A stretch of 64,000 nucleotides of DNA from positions 1-64,000 of the forward strand of contig NZ_BPQL01000023.1 of NCBI RefSeq assembly GCF_022179225.1. The letters are read 5' to 3'. How positions within the stretch are numbered: position 1 is the first letter of the stretch; each line of letters begins with the position of its first letter. The notes below the pieces were generated by a model. That model did not search any database. It was not told where the DNA came from and saw nothing but the letters and a program-made list of their open reading frames with translations. Below, in pieces: positions 47,007 to 56,097 of the stretch. Source of the DNA: Methylobacterium goesingense. Lineage in GTDB: Bacteria > Pseudomonadota > Alphaproteobacteria > Rhizobiales > Beijerinckiaceae. Position numbers and translations under genes: made by a program.

Positions 47007-48704
47007 TCACGAGGCCAGCGTCTGCAGATTCCGATCGATGGCCGCGACTCCGTGCGCTGCGGTCTGCATGCTCATGGAGATCTCGCACGTCACCGCGCTC
47101 TGTTCCTCGACCGCCGAGGCGACGCCGGTCACGAAGCCCCGGACCGCGTCGATGGACTGGCCGATGGCGGTCAGCGCTCCGACCACGTCGCCGGAGATCG
47201 ACTGCATCGCCTTGATGTCCTCCGCGATGCGGGCGGTGGCGCTCGTCACCTGGTTGGAGAGGTTCTTCACCTCACCGGCGACCACCGCGAAGCCGCGCCC
47301 GGCTTCACCCGCGCGGGCCGCCTCGATGGTGGCATTCAGCGCCAGGAGGTTGATCTGCCCGCCGACACCCTGGATGAGCTGAACGATACCATTCATCGAG
47401 CTTGCCGCGTCCGCGAGCTGGCCCGTCGCGTGGTCGGCGGTCTTGGCGCGGTCGTCCATGTCGTCGACCTCCTGGCGGGACCGCGCAAGGCTGCTGGCGA
47501 TCTCGCTGATCGAGGCGTTCAGCTCCTCGGCCGCCGCCGCGACGGTCTGGACGTTGGTCAGGGTCTGCCCCGAGGCGTGAGCCGCATCGATCTGCGAGCG
47601 CATCCGTCCGGTGATGTCGGTGGCGAACTTCACCACCTTGAACGGGCGGCCGGCGAGGTCGAAGATCGGGTTGTAGGAGGCCTGGATCCAGATGTCCCGG
47701 CCGCCCTGGCCGACGCGCTGGAAGATGCCGGACTGGAACTCACCCCGGCCCAGGGCGGCCCAGAAGTCACCGTAGGCGGCCGAGGCCGCGTAGGCCGGGT
47801 CCACGAACATCCGGTGGTGGCGCCCCCGGATCTCGCTTAGCCCGTAGCCGAGGACGTCGAGGAAGTTCGTGTTGGCGTCGAGGACGGTCCCGTCGAGGTC
47901 GAAGTGGATCACGCCCTGCGAGCGGCCGATGGCCTCGACCTGTCCCTGCATCTCGGCATTGCGGACCTTCACGGCGGTGATGTCGGTGGCGTATTTGACG
48001 ACCTTGATCGGCCGGCCCGACGGGTCGAAGACCGGATTGTAGTTCGCCTGGAGCCAGATTTCGCGCCCGTCGCGTCCGACGCGGCGGAACTCGCCGGCCT
48101 GGAAGCTGCCGCGGCCCAGGGTTTCCCAGAACGCGCGATAGGTCGCCGAGTCCCGGTCCTGCGGGGTCACGAACACCCGGTGGTGCTGGCCCTTCACCTC
48201 CGCGAGGCTGTAGCCGACCAGGTTCAGGAAGTTGCCGTTGGCCGTCAGGATCGTCCCGTCGAGGCCGAACTCGATCACGCCCTGCGAACGGTCGATCGCC
48301 TCGATCTGGCTTAGGGTGTCGGCGCTGCGCATCTTCTCGGCGGTTATGTCGGTGGCGAACGCGACCACCGCGATGGCGCGTCCGTCCGAGCCCAGGATCG
48401 GATTGTAGCTCGCCTGGAGCCAGATCTCGCGCCCGTCCTTGCCGAGGCGGCGATATTCGCCGCGCTGGAACGCGCCCTTGGCCAATTCCGCCCAGAAGGC
48501 CCGGTAGGCGGCACTCTCGTGCTCGGCGGGGTCGACGAAGAGGTTGTGGTACCGCCCCCGGATCTCGTCGAGGCTGTAACCCATCGTCGCCAGGAAGTTG
48601 GAGTTCGCGGTGACGATAGTCCCGTCCAGCTTGAACTCGATGACGGCCTGCGAGCGGTCCAGGGCCTGGAGTTTCGCCGATGACCCGCGATTGAAGAACG
48701 TCAT
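47007..48704 (-). CDS. soluble methyl-accepting chemotaxis protein with three PAS domains
   Basis: Cytosolic chemoreceptor of 565 residues with no transmembrane segment. Three PAS domains in tandem (about 10-130, 135-252, 256-375) share the same scheme (DRSQAVIEFKLDGTIVTANSNFL / DRSQGVIEFGLDGTIL.. / GRSQGVIHFDLDGTVL..) and are followed by a C-terminal MCP signalling domain with the tip QINLLALNATIEAARAGEAGRG. It likely senses redox state or a small ligand through PAS cofactors, then signals to CheA/CheW. The AGGAATCC site sets the start at MTFFNRGSS. The repeats suggest recent internal duplication. There is no CheW-binding pentapeptide tail for CheR/CheB and no che genes nearby. Confidence 0.9.
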   Translation of the reverse strand: MTFFNRGSSAKLQALDRSQAVIEFKLDGTIVTANSNFLATMGYSLDEIRGRYHNLFVDPAEHESAAYRAFWAELAKGAFQRGEYRRLGKDGREIWLQASYNPILGSDGRAIAVVAFATDITAEKMRSADTLSQIEAIDRSQGVIEFGLDGTILTANGNFLNLVGYSLAEVKGQHHRVFVTPQDRDSATYRAFWETLGRGSFQAGEFRRVGRDGREIWLQANYNPVFDPSGRPIKVVKYATDITAVKVRNAEMQGQVEAIGRSQGVIHFDLDGTVLDANTNFLDVLGYGLSEIRGRHHRMFVDPAYAASAAYGDFWAALGRGEFQSGIFQRVGQGGRDIWIQASYNPIFDLAGRPFKVVKFATDITGRMRSQIDAAHASGQTLTNVQTVAAAAEELNASISEIASSLARSRQEVDDMDDRAKTADHATGQLADAASSMNGIVQLIQGVGGQINLLALNATIEAARAGEAGRGFAVVAGEVKNLSNQVTSATARIAEDIKAMQSISGDVVGALTAIGQSIDAVRGFVTGVASAVEEQSAVTCEISMSMQTAAHGVAAIDRNLQTLAS

Positions 48705-49437
48705 GGCTTGGATTCCTGGTTCGCACGCGCCGTACGCGCTCGGAGCCGAGTGTTTGAAGGAGGGTTGAATGATCCCGGTGTACGACCACACGGGACACGA
48801 AAGACGCCCTGGGGCGTTCGATTTCGTGGCATCAGGGAAGTGGTGTGGGTTTATTGAACGAGGATCGTGAAACTGCGGCCAAGTCGATTCAAACCCAAGA
48901 TCATGGGTGTGGTGGCTGTTCCGCTGCTTCCTGCGGCCCGTCTCGCGAGCACTCAGGCTCCGGTGACGGATCGGTCACATCAGGCTCCCCCGGTCTCGGA
49001 GCGGTTCGGTCGGGCCGGATGCTCCGTCCCCGCCATCCAAGCCTCGGCGACCATTCCGCAGCTTCGCTCTTGAGTACGAGTAAAGCGTCGGTTCGATTAA
49101 GATTCACTGAAGGCCATTGGTTCGACAAATATAGCATCGATCGATCCTTGATCACATGCGCGTGATGAGCGGCATATCAAGTATTGATGTAATTATTCGC
49201 ACTGTGATCGAATATTGCTTAGACCTTCGGCGAAATTTGGGTCGCATGATCGCGCTGCACCCCGCACAGCTCAAATGTTCGCCGCAGTGCAGGGGCTTGT
49301 TTCAGGCGTGATCATGGGTCGCCCGCGTCGCTCGGATGCGATTCGCGGTGGTCGGACCCACCGCGCTGCACGCCCAGCCCAGGGAGATGTGGCCCTCGCG
49401 AGCCGATGTGGCTCACGAGGGCTGTCGACCGGCGGCC
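48705..49437. other. 733-bp region without a gene
   Basis: No frame here has family features or a good start. The middle (about 49070-49240) is strikingly AT-rich for this genome, with stretches such as ATTGATGTAATTATTCGC and TCGATCGATCCTTGATCA. It holds at least the promoter of the chemoreceptor gene and could hold a small RNA. Near the left-reading cyclase end there is a stem-loop (listed next). Confidence 0.5.
49393..49421 (-). terminator. stem-loop downstream of the diguanylate cyclase gene
   Basis: CCCTCGCGAGCC and GGCTCACGAGGG form a 12-bp stem with one mismatch and a 5-nt loop, about 17 bp beyond the cyclase stop on the minus strand. No T-tract follows, so intrinsic termination would be weak. 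Confidence 0.5.
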
Positions 49438-51063
49438 TCAGGCGGCGCGCGGACCCGACAGTGACGCTGGCGCCATCACGTAGGTGTTGCGGCCCCCGCC
49501 CTTGGCCTCGTAGAGGGCCGCGTCGGCGGCGGCGACGAGGCCCTGCGCCGAGCCCGTGCCGGGCGACAGGCAGGCGACCCCGAGGCTCACGGTGACCACC
49601 CCGTGGGGGTTCGCCGCGTGCGGCAGGGCGCTGGCGATGACGGCGGCCCGGATGCGCCGCGCCGCCGCTTCGGCTTCGATCCATGTGGTCTCGGGCAGGA
49701 TCGCGGCGAATTCCTCGCCGCCGATCCGGCACAGGGTCGCGCCGGGCCGGGCGGCCGCCCTGACCAGAGCCTCGGCGATCGTCCGCAGGGCCGTGTCGCC
49801 GCGCTGGTGGCCGTAGCAATCGTTGAAAGCCTTGAAGGCGTCGGCATCGAGGAGGATCAACGCCAGGGGATGCCCCGTGCGCTGGGCCCGGCGCAGGTCG
49901 CGCGCCAGCACCTCGTCGAACCGGCGCCGGTTGTTAAGGCCGGTCAGGGGATCGGTGACCGCGAGCTGGCGCAGTTCGTCGTTGAGGCGGGCGGTGGCCT
50001 CCTCGGCCTTCCGGCGCTGGATGAGCTCGCGCCGCAGCAGGGCCGTGAGGACCAGGGTGGCGCCGCACAGGATCAGGACGATGCCGCCCAGGGCGATCGC
50101 CTTGCGCCACCATGCGGCGTAGATCGTCTCCAGGGGGACCGACAGGCTGACGACCAGGGGCAGGTCGCCGACCTGCGAGAAGGCGAAGCGCCGCTCATCC
50201 TGGCCGATCATGGCCGTGCCGTCGAACAGACCCTCGCGCGCGGCGCGCATGGTCTGGAAGCTCGGCGACTGCGCGACGTTGGTCCCCACGCCCGGCCGGG
50301 GGTCCCGCATTAGAATGGTGCCGTCCAGGGTGAGCAGGCTGATGGCATCGCCGGCCTGGCGGCCGGCGGTCGCGAACAGTTGTTCGAAGTGGTCGAGGAA
50401 GATCACGCCCACCACAACGCCCGCGAAGCTGCCGTCCGGATGCGAGACCCGGCGGCTCAGGGGCAGGCCCCACCGCCCGGAGCTGCGAGACAGGATCGCC
50501 TTGCCGATGAAGAGGTCCGGGCTCGGGTCGCGCAGATGATGCTGGAAGTATTCCCGGTCCCGCGCGTTGAACGGCGCCATCGGGCGCGAGGTCAGGATCG
50601 GGCTGCCCTCGGAATCCAGCAGGGCGATCAGGCCGAAATTCGTGGCCGTCGCGGCCCGGTCGAACAGGATCATGTGGCGCAGCTCCGGATCCGCTTCGCG
50701 AACCCGCTGCTCCTTCATGCCGTCGACGATGCCCCGCAGGGAGAGGTCGTAGAGCTCGACGTTGCGGGCGATGTCGCGCGCCATCAGGGTCACGAGGCTG
50801 CGCGCCGTGACCTTGGCGCGCTCGTCGATCTCGCGGCGCATCTCGAGGAGCATGACCGCGCACACGCCACAGAGGGCGGCCGCCACCAGGGCGTTGAACA
50901 GAACCAGCCAGGCCGCCGATGGAACCAGCCGGCGCATCCGTCTGCGCAGGGCGCGGTATGTCGGCAAGGTCTCTCGCAAGAAGGGGACGGACATCGGCTG
51001 CCGGGTGATGATCTGGCCCGGACCATGACTCGGCATGGGTTGACGAAACCTTCGCGGAATCAT
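49438..51063 (-). CDS. membrane-bound sensory diguanylate cyclase (CACHE-GGDEF)
   Basis: Protein of up to 541 residues that makes cyclic di-GMP from two GTP. An N-terminal helix (AAWLVLFNALVAAALCGVCAV) and a second helix (AIALGGIVLILCGATLVLTAL) flank a periplasmic double-CACHE-like sensor (about 270 residues). The cytosolic GGDEF domain begins TDPLTGLNNRRRFDEVLARDL and has GGEEF at about residues 447-451, a fully active variant. An upstream RxxD inhibitory site is not obvious. Start codons at 51063, 51036 and 50994 are all possible, none with a good ribosome-binding site. It is the source of the messenger that PilZ proteins bind. Confidence 0.92.
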   Translation of the reverse strand: MIPRRFRQPMPSHGPGQIITRQPMSVPFLRETLPTYRALRRRMRRLVPSAAWLVLFNALVAAALCGVCAVMLLEMRREIDERAKVTARSLVTLMARDIARNVELYDLSLRGIVDGMKEQRVREADPELRHMILFDRAATATNFGLIALLDSEGSPILTSRPMAPFNARDREYFQHHLRDPSPDLFIGKAILSRSSGRWGLPLSRRVSHPDGSFAGVVVGVIFLDHFEQLFATAGRQAGDAISLLTLDGTILMRDPRPGVGTNVAQSPSFQTMRAAREGLFDGTAMIGQDERRFAFSQVGDLPLVVSLSVPLETIYAAWWRKAIALGGIVLILCGATLVLTALLRRELIQRRKAEEATARLNDELRQLAVTDPLTGLNNRRRFDEVLARDLRRAQRTGHPLALILLDADAFKAFNDCYGHQRGDTALRTIAEALVRAAARPGATLCRIGGEEFAAILPETTWIEAEAAARRIRAAVIASALPHAANPHGVVTVSLGVACLSPGTGSAQGLVAAADAALYEAKGGGRNTYVMAPASLSGPRAA

Positions 51064-51208
51064 GCGCCCGCAGGATCATGTGCGCACGGGATCGTGCAGC
51101 CGCAAAATCGTGCGCCGGAATGCCGCGTCTCGGTGGTCTGACGCCATTGCCCTCGGGTGGGGATGCTGTGTAGCTGATCGGCGACGCCTTCGAGGGGGAG
51201 CGCTCGGG

Positions 51209-52216
51209 ATGGATTGGCAGCGTCTGGCGCCCGCGCGCACGCGCAAGCAGATGGCGGTGACGGCCCTGGCGGGCCTGCTGCTCGGCCTCGGTGGGGTCAC
51301 GGCCGGCACCGGCCTCGTCCAGGCCTCCGAGCGCGGGGGCCTGTTCGACTTCTTCGAATCGATCTTTCGCGGGCCCGCCCCCGAGCCCATGGCGGCGCCG
51401 GTGCGGCGGCGTCCCGCCCATTACGCCTCCCTGCCCGATGCCCGCCGGGTAACCGCGGTGCGGGTGGTACGACAGACCCCGCGCGTGCGGGAGCAGGTCC
51501 GGCTCCCGCGGCCCCTCCGGCAAGCCCGCACCCGGGTGCCCGAGACGCCGGTGGCGGGATTCGGGGATGCCGTCCTCGGAGCCCGCACCGTCTGCGTGCG
51601 CGCCTGCGACGGCTACCTCTTCCCCGTGGGCCGTCTCGCTGCGCGCGCCGATTTGCCGGTGCACGAGGCCGCCTGCACGGCGGCCTGCCCGAATGCCCCG
51701 ACCAGCCTCTTCACTCTGGGCGCGCACGAGACCGAGATGGACCGGGCGGTCGGCCTCGACGGTCGGCCCTACCGCAGCCTTGCGGTGGCCAACCTCTACC
51801 GCACCAAGCGGGTGGCGCAGTGCGCGTGCCAGCCGGAGGGGCGCGCCGCGATCCCCCTGCCTCTCGCCCAGGACCGCACTCTGCGGGCCGGCGACGTGGT
51901 CGCCACCGCCGCCTCCGCCGCCATCGTGACGCAGGCCCGGGACGGCGGCCTCACGGTGGTGGATTTCCGCGAGGCCCGCGGCCTGTCTCGGCGGGCCCGG
52001 CGGGCGATCGACGCCAAGGTCGACGTGATCCGCCGCGAGGCCGATGTCCGAGCCTTCCGCAACGCGATGCGCCGCGCCGACCGGGCCTCGCGCATCCGCC
52101 TCGCATCCGGCGCCGGCTTCCAGTCGGCGCCGCCGATCGAGGTCGAGCCGGCCTTCGCCCCGGCGCGCGCGCCGGCCGGTCCCCGGGTCGTGATGGCCTC
52201 GCCCTTCGTGTACTGA
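51209..52216 (+). CDS. DUF2865 exported protein
   Basis: Protein of 335 residues with an N-terminal signal or membrane anchor (KQMAVTALAGLLLGLGGVTAG). An Arg/Pro-rich linker follows, then a DUF2865 domain with the Cys-rich core VCVRACDGYLFPVGRL.., ACTAACPNAPTSLFTLG, and CACQPEG. The five or more cysteines suggest disulfides. Family function is unknown; it is widespread in Hyphomicrobiales. A GGGGAG site 9 bp upstream supports the start. It is followed after about 77 bp by the MBL-fold hydrolase gene on the same strand. Confidence 0.82.
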   Translation: MDWQRLAPARTRKQMAVTALAGLLLGLGGVTAGTGLVQASERGGLFDFFESIFRGPAPEPMAAPVRRRPAHYASLPDARRVTAVRVVRQTPRVREQVRLPRPLRQARTRVPETPVAGFGDAVLGARTVCVRACDGYLFPVGRLAARADLPVHEAACTAACPNAPTSLFTLGAHETEMDRAVGLDGRPYRSLAVANLYRTKRVAQCACQPEGRAAIPLPLAQDRTLRAGDVVATAASAAIVTQARDGGLTVVDFREARGLSRRARRAIDAKVDVIRREADVRAFRNAMRRADRASRIRLASGAGFQSAPPIEVEPAFAPARAPAGPRVVMASPFVY

Positions 52217-52293
52217 GCCGCGCCCCGCGTTGTCGGGGGCGCGGCGATCCTCTAGGGCGACAGGCTGACCCGCCTTCGAGCCCGGAATCCGGC

Positions 52294-53247
52294 ATGCGCG
52301 AATCCCAGGACGAACCCGGCCCGCAGAATGAACCGGCCCCACGGGACGAACCCGCCTTCGAGGCGGCACTTCCCCCGAGCGGCGAGACCGTCCGGCTTTC
52401 GCCCCTGGTCCGGCGCCGGGTCGCCCCCAATGGCGGTCCCTTCACGGCGAGCGGCACCTGCAGCTACATCGTCGGGACCGACGAGGTCGCGGTCATCGAT
52501 CCAGGGCCGGAGGATGCGTCGCACATCGCGGCCCTGGAGGCGGCCTGCGCGGGGCGCCGCCTCGTCGCCATTCTGGTGACCCACACCCACCGGGACCATT
52601 CGCCCGGCGCGCGCCTGCTCCAGGCCCGGACCGGCGCCCCGATCCTCGGCTGCGGGCCGCACCGGGCGGCGCGGGCTCTGGCGGAGGGCGAGGTCGCGCA
52701 TCTCGACGCCAGTGCCGACCGCGCCTACCGGCCCGACCGGGAACTGGGCGACGGCGAGACCGTGGCGGGCGCGGGCTGGACCCTGGAGGCCGTCGCGACC
52801 CCCGGCCACACCATGAACCACCTCGCCTTCGCCCTGCCCGAGGAGGCGCTGCTATTCTCCGGCGACCACGTCATGGCCTGGTCGACGAGCATCGTCGCCC
52901 CGCCCGACGGCGCGATGAACGCCTACATGGATTCCCTGGAGCGCCTGCGCACCCGTGCGGAGACGACCTACTGGCCCGGCCACGGCGGCCCGGTGCGCGA
53001 TCCGCGTCGCTTCGTGCGTGGGCTCGCGGCCCATCGCCGGCAGCGCGAGGCCTCGATCCGCGCGCGGATCGAGGCGGGCGACCGCGACATCCCGGCCATC
53101 GTGGGGGCCATCTACCAGGGGCTGGCCCCCGGCCTGCGGGGGGCGGCCGCCCTGTCGGTCCTCGCCCACCTGGAGGATCTCGTCGCGCGCGGCGTGGTCG
53201 TCAGCGACGGGTCCCCCCGGATCGAGGGGCGCTACGCGCCCGCTTGA
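52294..53247 (+). CDS. MBL-fold metallo-hydrolase (LACTB2-like)
   Basis: Cytosolic hydrolase of 317 residues. It carries the metallo-beta-lactamase metal motif VTHTHRDHSPGA (HxHxDH), a further His in TPGHTMNHLAF, an Asp in FSGDHVMAW and a C-terminal winged-helix region (ALSVLAHLEDLVARGVV), the layout of LACTB2-type proteins. These include RNA endonucleases and thioester hydrolases, so the substrate is unassigned. The first 40 residues are Glu/Pro-rich and variable. The ribosome-binding site is weak. It is probably in one transcript with the DUF2865 gene. Confidence 0.85.
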   Translation: MRESQDEPGPQNEPAPRDEPAFEAALPPSGETVRLSPLVRRRVAPNGGPFTASGTCSYIVGTDEVAVIDPGPEDASHIAALEAACAGRRLVAILVTHTHRDHSPGARLLQARTGAPILGCGPHRAARALAEGEVAHLDASADRAYRPDRELGDGETVAGAGWTLEAVATPGHTMNHLAFALPEEALLFSGDHVMAWSTSIVAPPDGAMNAYMDSLERLRTRAETTYWPGHGGPVRDPRRFVRGLAAHRRQREASIRARIEAGDRDIPAIVGAIYQGLAPGLRGAAALSVLAHLEDLVARGVVVSDGSPRIEGRYAPA

Positions 53248-53254
53248 TCCCGGT

Positions 53255-54034
53255 TCACTTCAGCGCGATGGCCAGGTTGGCGACTTCGTCGAGATAGGCC
53301 CGGATGCGGTCGGCGTTGCTGCCGAAGTCGCGGGTGCCGAGGCGGGAGGCCGAGCGCACGTCGATGCGGGCGCCGTCCGCCCGGGGATGGACGCGCACGG
53401 TGACGTCGTCGGCGAGGTTCAGGATGGGGCCGCGCGAGACCGCCTCGATGCGCCCGTTGCCGACGCGTCCGCCGGGGCGGATCGCCTCCACGATCTGCCA
53501 GCGCCGGTTCACCGCCGCCTTGCGGGCGAGTTCGAACGCCTCGTCGGCGTCGAGGTCGAGGGTCAGGGGCGCGATCTGCGGATAGGCCGCGCGCTGGGCG
53601 GTGCGTGCGGCCGGGCCGGGGTCGGGCGGGTAGCGCCCGTCGCGGGCCGCGAAGGCGACCCGCGAGCGCGAGAAGGCGGGCGGGTTGTCGACGTCGGTCG
53701 TAACATCCGCGATCGCCGGCAGCGCCAAGCCCCGCAGGGCCGCGAAGGCCGGATAGGCCAGGACGAGGCTGGCCAGGAACAGCCCCGCCAGGGCCGCACC
53801 GAGGCCGCGCGCGCCCTCGCGCCAGACGCGCACGAAGGCCACGAGGGCGAGGAACACCGCCACCCCCGCTAATACGAAGCCAGCGCCGAGGGTCGCCAGG
53901 GCGGGGCCCGCCTCGGCGCGCGGGTCGCGCACCAGCACCAGGGCGAACAGGGTGACGAGCAGGGCCAGCACCGCCAGGGTCCGCGAGACCGGGCCGGCGC
54001 GGGTGACGGGATCCTCGTAGGGCAGGCGACGCAT
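53255..54034 (-). CDS. DUF1499 membrane protein
   Basis: Protein of 259 residues. Three N-terminal helices (LAVLALLVTLFALVLV, FVLAGVAVFLALVAFV, LGAALAGLFLASLVLAYPAF) precede a soluble DUF1499 domain (about residues 105-255; IADVTTDVDNPPAF, VTVRVHPRADGARIDVRSASRLGTRDFG). The C-terminal SNADRIRAYLDEV is typical of the family. It probably sits in the inner membrane with the domain outside or inside; function is unknown. An in-frame GTG at 54067 gives 11 more residues. It converges with the MBL hydrolase gene (7 bp apart). Confidence 0.82.
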   Translation of the reverse strand: MRRLPYEDPVTRAGPVSRTLAVLALLVTLFALVLVRDPRAEAGPALATLGAGFVLAGVAVFLALVAFVRVWREGARGLGAALAGLFLASLVLAYPAFAALRGLALPAIADVTTDVDNPPAFSRSRVAFAARDGRYPPDPGPAARTAQRAAYPQIAPLTLDLDADEAFELARKAAVNRRWQIVEAIRPGGRVGNGRIEAVSRGPILNLADDVTVRVHPRADGARIDVRSASRLGTRDFGSNADRIRAYLDEVANLAIALK

Positions 54035-54201
54035 GCTGGGGTGAGATTCGCTGTCCGGACGATCCACGGGGCCGAGCCTGGGAGGCCGGTCCCGGCAAGC
54101 TTTACCGGTCTGCGCCGTCCCGCGCCACCCGCCCTGTCCCGCCCGTCGCTATTCGCACCGCTTTCGGCGGGCGGGGCCGGTCTGCTATAGCGGGCGCCGA
54201 C

Positions 54202-54684
54202 ATGCCCGCTCCCGCGCCCGCCCAGATCCCCGCCGAGGCCGCCGATCCGCTGCGGGTCTGGTTCCGCTTCATCCGCCTCAACCGCCGCGTCACCGCCGCG
54301 ATGGCGGCGGAACTGCGCGGGCTCGGGCTCTCGATCCCGCAATTCGACGCGCTCTCCACCCTCACCGAGCGCGAGGGGATGACGCAGCAGGACCTCGCGG
54401 CCCGGCTCTACGTCACCAAGGGCAACGTCTCGGGGCTGATCGACCGCCTCGTGGAGGCCGGCCTCGTGGAGCGCCGGCCGATCCCGGGGGACCGGCGCTC
54501 GCACGCCCTCCACCTCACGGCGGCCGGCGCGGATCTCGCGACCCGCGGGATTGTGGCGCAGAAGGCCTACGTGGCCCGCACCCTCGGGCAATTGCCGGAG
54601 GGGGACATCGCGGATTTCGAGCGCCTCGTCCTGAAGTGGCGCGACCTCGCACGGGAGCAGCCGCTGCCGGACGAGCCCGCCTAG
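54202..54684 (+). CDS. MarR family transcriptional regulator
   Basis: Winged-helix regulator of 160 residues. The DNA-binding part is SIPQFDALSTLTEREGMTQQDLAARLYVTKGNVSGLIDRLVEAGLVERRP followed by the wing DRRSHALHLTAAG (quoted in pieces: MTQQDLAARLYVTKGNV and DRRSHALHLTAAG). Flanking helices form the dimer interface. It would bind an inverted repeat near its own promoter and respond to a small phenolic or oxidant. It is divergent from the DUF1499 gene, which is its possible target. No clear operator palindrome was noticed in the 167-bp gap. Confidence 0.88.
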   Translation: MPAPAPAQIPAEAADPLRVWFRFIRLNRRVTAAMAAELRGLGLSIPQFDALSTLTEREGMTQQDLAARLYVTKGNVSGLIDRLVEAGLVERRPIPGDRRSHALHLTAAGADLATRGIVAQKAYVARTLGQLPEGDIADFERLVLKWRDLAREQPLPDEPA

Positions 54685-54743
54685 GGTGCATTCCGACGAA
54701 GCGGAAGCGGGTTCGTCACGAAGATGTGCGACGAGGCGAGCGT

Positions 54744-55472
54744 CTAGAGCCCGAGCAGGGCCGGCAGGTCCGCCGCCGAGTTGAGGATGTGGTCGGCGAG
54801 CGGCGCCATCGCGTCGCGCGCCGCCGGGCCGAGGGGGCCGCTGAGCACCGCGATCGAGACGGCGCCCGCGGCCCGCGCGGCGGCGAGGTCGTAGGGCGAA
54901 TCCCCCACCATGGCGATCCGGCCGGCGGGCAGCCCGAGATGCGCCGCGAAGGCCGTGACCATACCGGGCTCCGGCTTGGAGCCGTGCCCGGAATCGTAGC
55001 CCGCGACGAAGCCGCATTGGCCCAAGAGGCCGAGGGCCGCGCATTGCGCCCGGGCCGAGGCCTCGGCGTCGTTGGTGGCGATGCCGAGGGCGTAGCCCCC
55101 GGCGACGAGGCGGGTGGCGAGTTCGGCCGGGGCCCCGATCGGCGTCAGCGCGGCCAGGCCCGCAGCCCGGAACAGCGCGTCCATCTCCGCGTAGAGGGCC
55201 TGGCCGGCGGGGCGGCCCAGCACCTCGGCCCAGAGCGGGCCGTAGCCCGCCGAGGAGCCGCTGATGAGGGGCGAAGTCGGCGCGAAACGCTGCCCTGCCT
55301 CGTCGTAGTGGCTGACCCGCATCAGGGCCTCCAGGCGGACGCGGCTCCCTCCCGACAGATCGGTCATCACCGAATAGGCCGCCGGCCCCCAGGTGCGATC
55401 GAAGTCGACGAGGGTGCCGTCCTTGTCGAACAGGATGCCGCGGATCGTCTCACCCAGGGGCTCAGGCTGCAT
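54744..55472 (-). CDS. HAD-superfamily phosphatase (phosphoglycolate phosphatase-like)
   Basis: Cytosolic phosphohydrolase of 242 residues. HAD motif I is LFDKDGTLVDF, motif II IATND, motif III in SKPEPG and motif IV MVGDSPYDLAAARAAG. The C1-type cap lies between residues 20 and 95. It resembles the Gph/PGP group that dephosphorylates 2-phosphoglycolate, but HAD specificity cannot be read from motifs. Its start overlaps the end of the YkgJ-like gene by 11 bp, so both are translated from one mRNA. A second HAD phosphatase is at 62.2-62.8 kb. Confidence 0.85.
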   Translation of the reverse strand: MQPEPLGETIRGILFDKDGTLVDFDRTWGPAAYSVMTDLSGGSRVRLEALMRVSHYDEAGQRFAPTSPLISGSSAGYGPLWAEVLGRPAGQALYAEMDALFRAAGLAALTPIGAPAELATRLVAGGYALGIATNDAEASARAQCAALGLLGQCGFVAGYDSGHGSKPEPGMVTAFAAHLGLPAGRIAMVGDSPYDLAAARAAGAVSIAVLSGPLGPAARDAMAPLADHILNSAADLPALLGL

Positions 55473-56001
55473 CCCGCACCTTCTCGACCTCGATGACGAC
55501 GCCCTGCGGCGTCATGCGCTCGCGCGCGACCATGCGGTCGCCGGGCTCGAACACCCCGAGGGCCACGTCGCGGTCCGGCAGAACCACGGTGGTCGCCTTG
55601 TTGAGGTGGACGAGGACGTGGCGTCCCTGCGCCAGGGACGAGACCGCCCAGCGCTTCAGCTGGCCGTAATAGGGCTCGCGCCGCCAGGCATTCGGCTGTC
55701 CCGGATCGACCTGCACGTTCATGTGGCGCGAGACCGGATCGAGGCTCAGCACCATCTTGGCGCGCTCGGGCTTCCATTCCGGGCCGAGCCAGGCCTCCGT
55801 CATCCAGAGGCAGTGGAAGGCGCGGCAATGGTCGGGCCGCGTCGCGTGGATGGCGCAGCCCCGGCCCTGCTTGGTGTGCCGGCACCATTGCCCGGCGACG
55901 GAGTCCACCGCCGGCACGTCGTAGACCTTGCAGCAGAGCGTGCAGGTTCCGCAGGTGCGGCCCGGGGCCGGGTGGGCCACGATGGTGGCGGGGTCGAGCA
56001 T
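55462..56001 (-). CDS. YkgJ-family Cys-cluster protein
   Basis: Protein of 179 residues with a CxxCxxCC cluster at the N-terminus (RTCGTCTLCCKVYDV) and further cysteines in CRHTKQGRGCAIHATRPDHCRAFHC. This matches the YkgJ/CxxCxxCC family, predicted to bind zinc or an Fe-S cluster; no reaction is known. The second half is beta-rich and lacks cysteines. The start at MLDPATIVAHP is preferred over a longer frame with 38 extra Arg/Pro-rich residues. It is translationally coupled to the downstream HAD phosphatase and divergent from the aminotransferase. Confidence 0.82.
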   Translation of the reverse strand: MLDPATIVAHPAPGRTCGTCTLCCKVYDVPAVDSVAGQWCRHTKQGRGCAIHATRPDHCRAFHCLWMTEAWLGPEWKPERAKMVLSLDPVSRHMNVQVDPGQPNAWRREPYYGQLKRWAVSSLAQGRHVLVHLNKATTVVLPDRDVALGVFEPGDRMVARERMTPQGVVIEVEKVRDAA

Positions 56002-56097
56002 GGTTTCGGGTCCGATGGCCTTCAGGTCGGGTTGCGATGTCGCGCGGGGGAAACGCGGGTTTCTACGGGGGGCGCCCCTCGCTACAGTCGGGCACCC

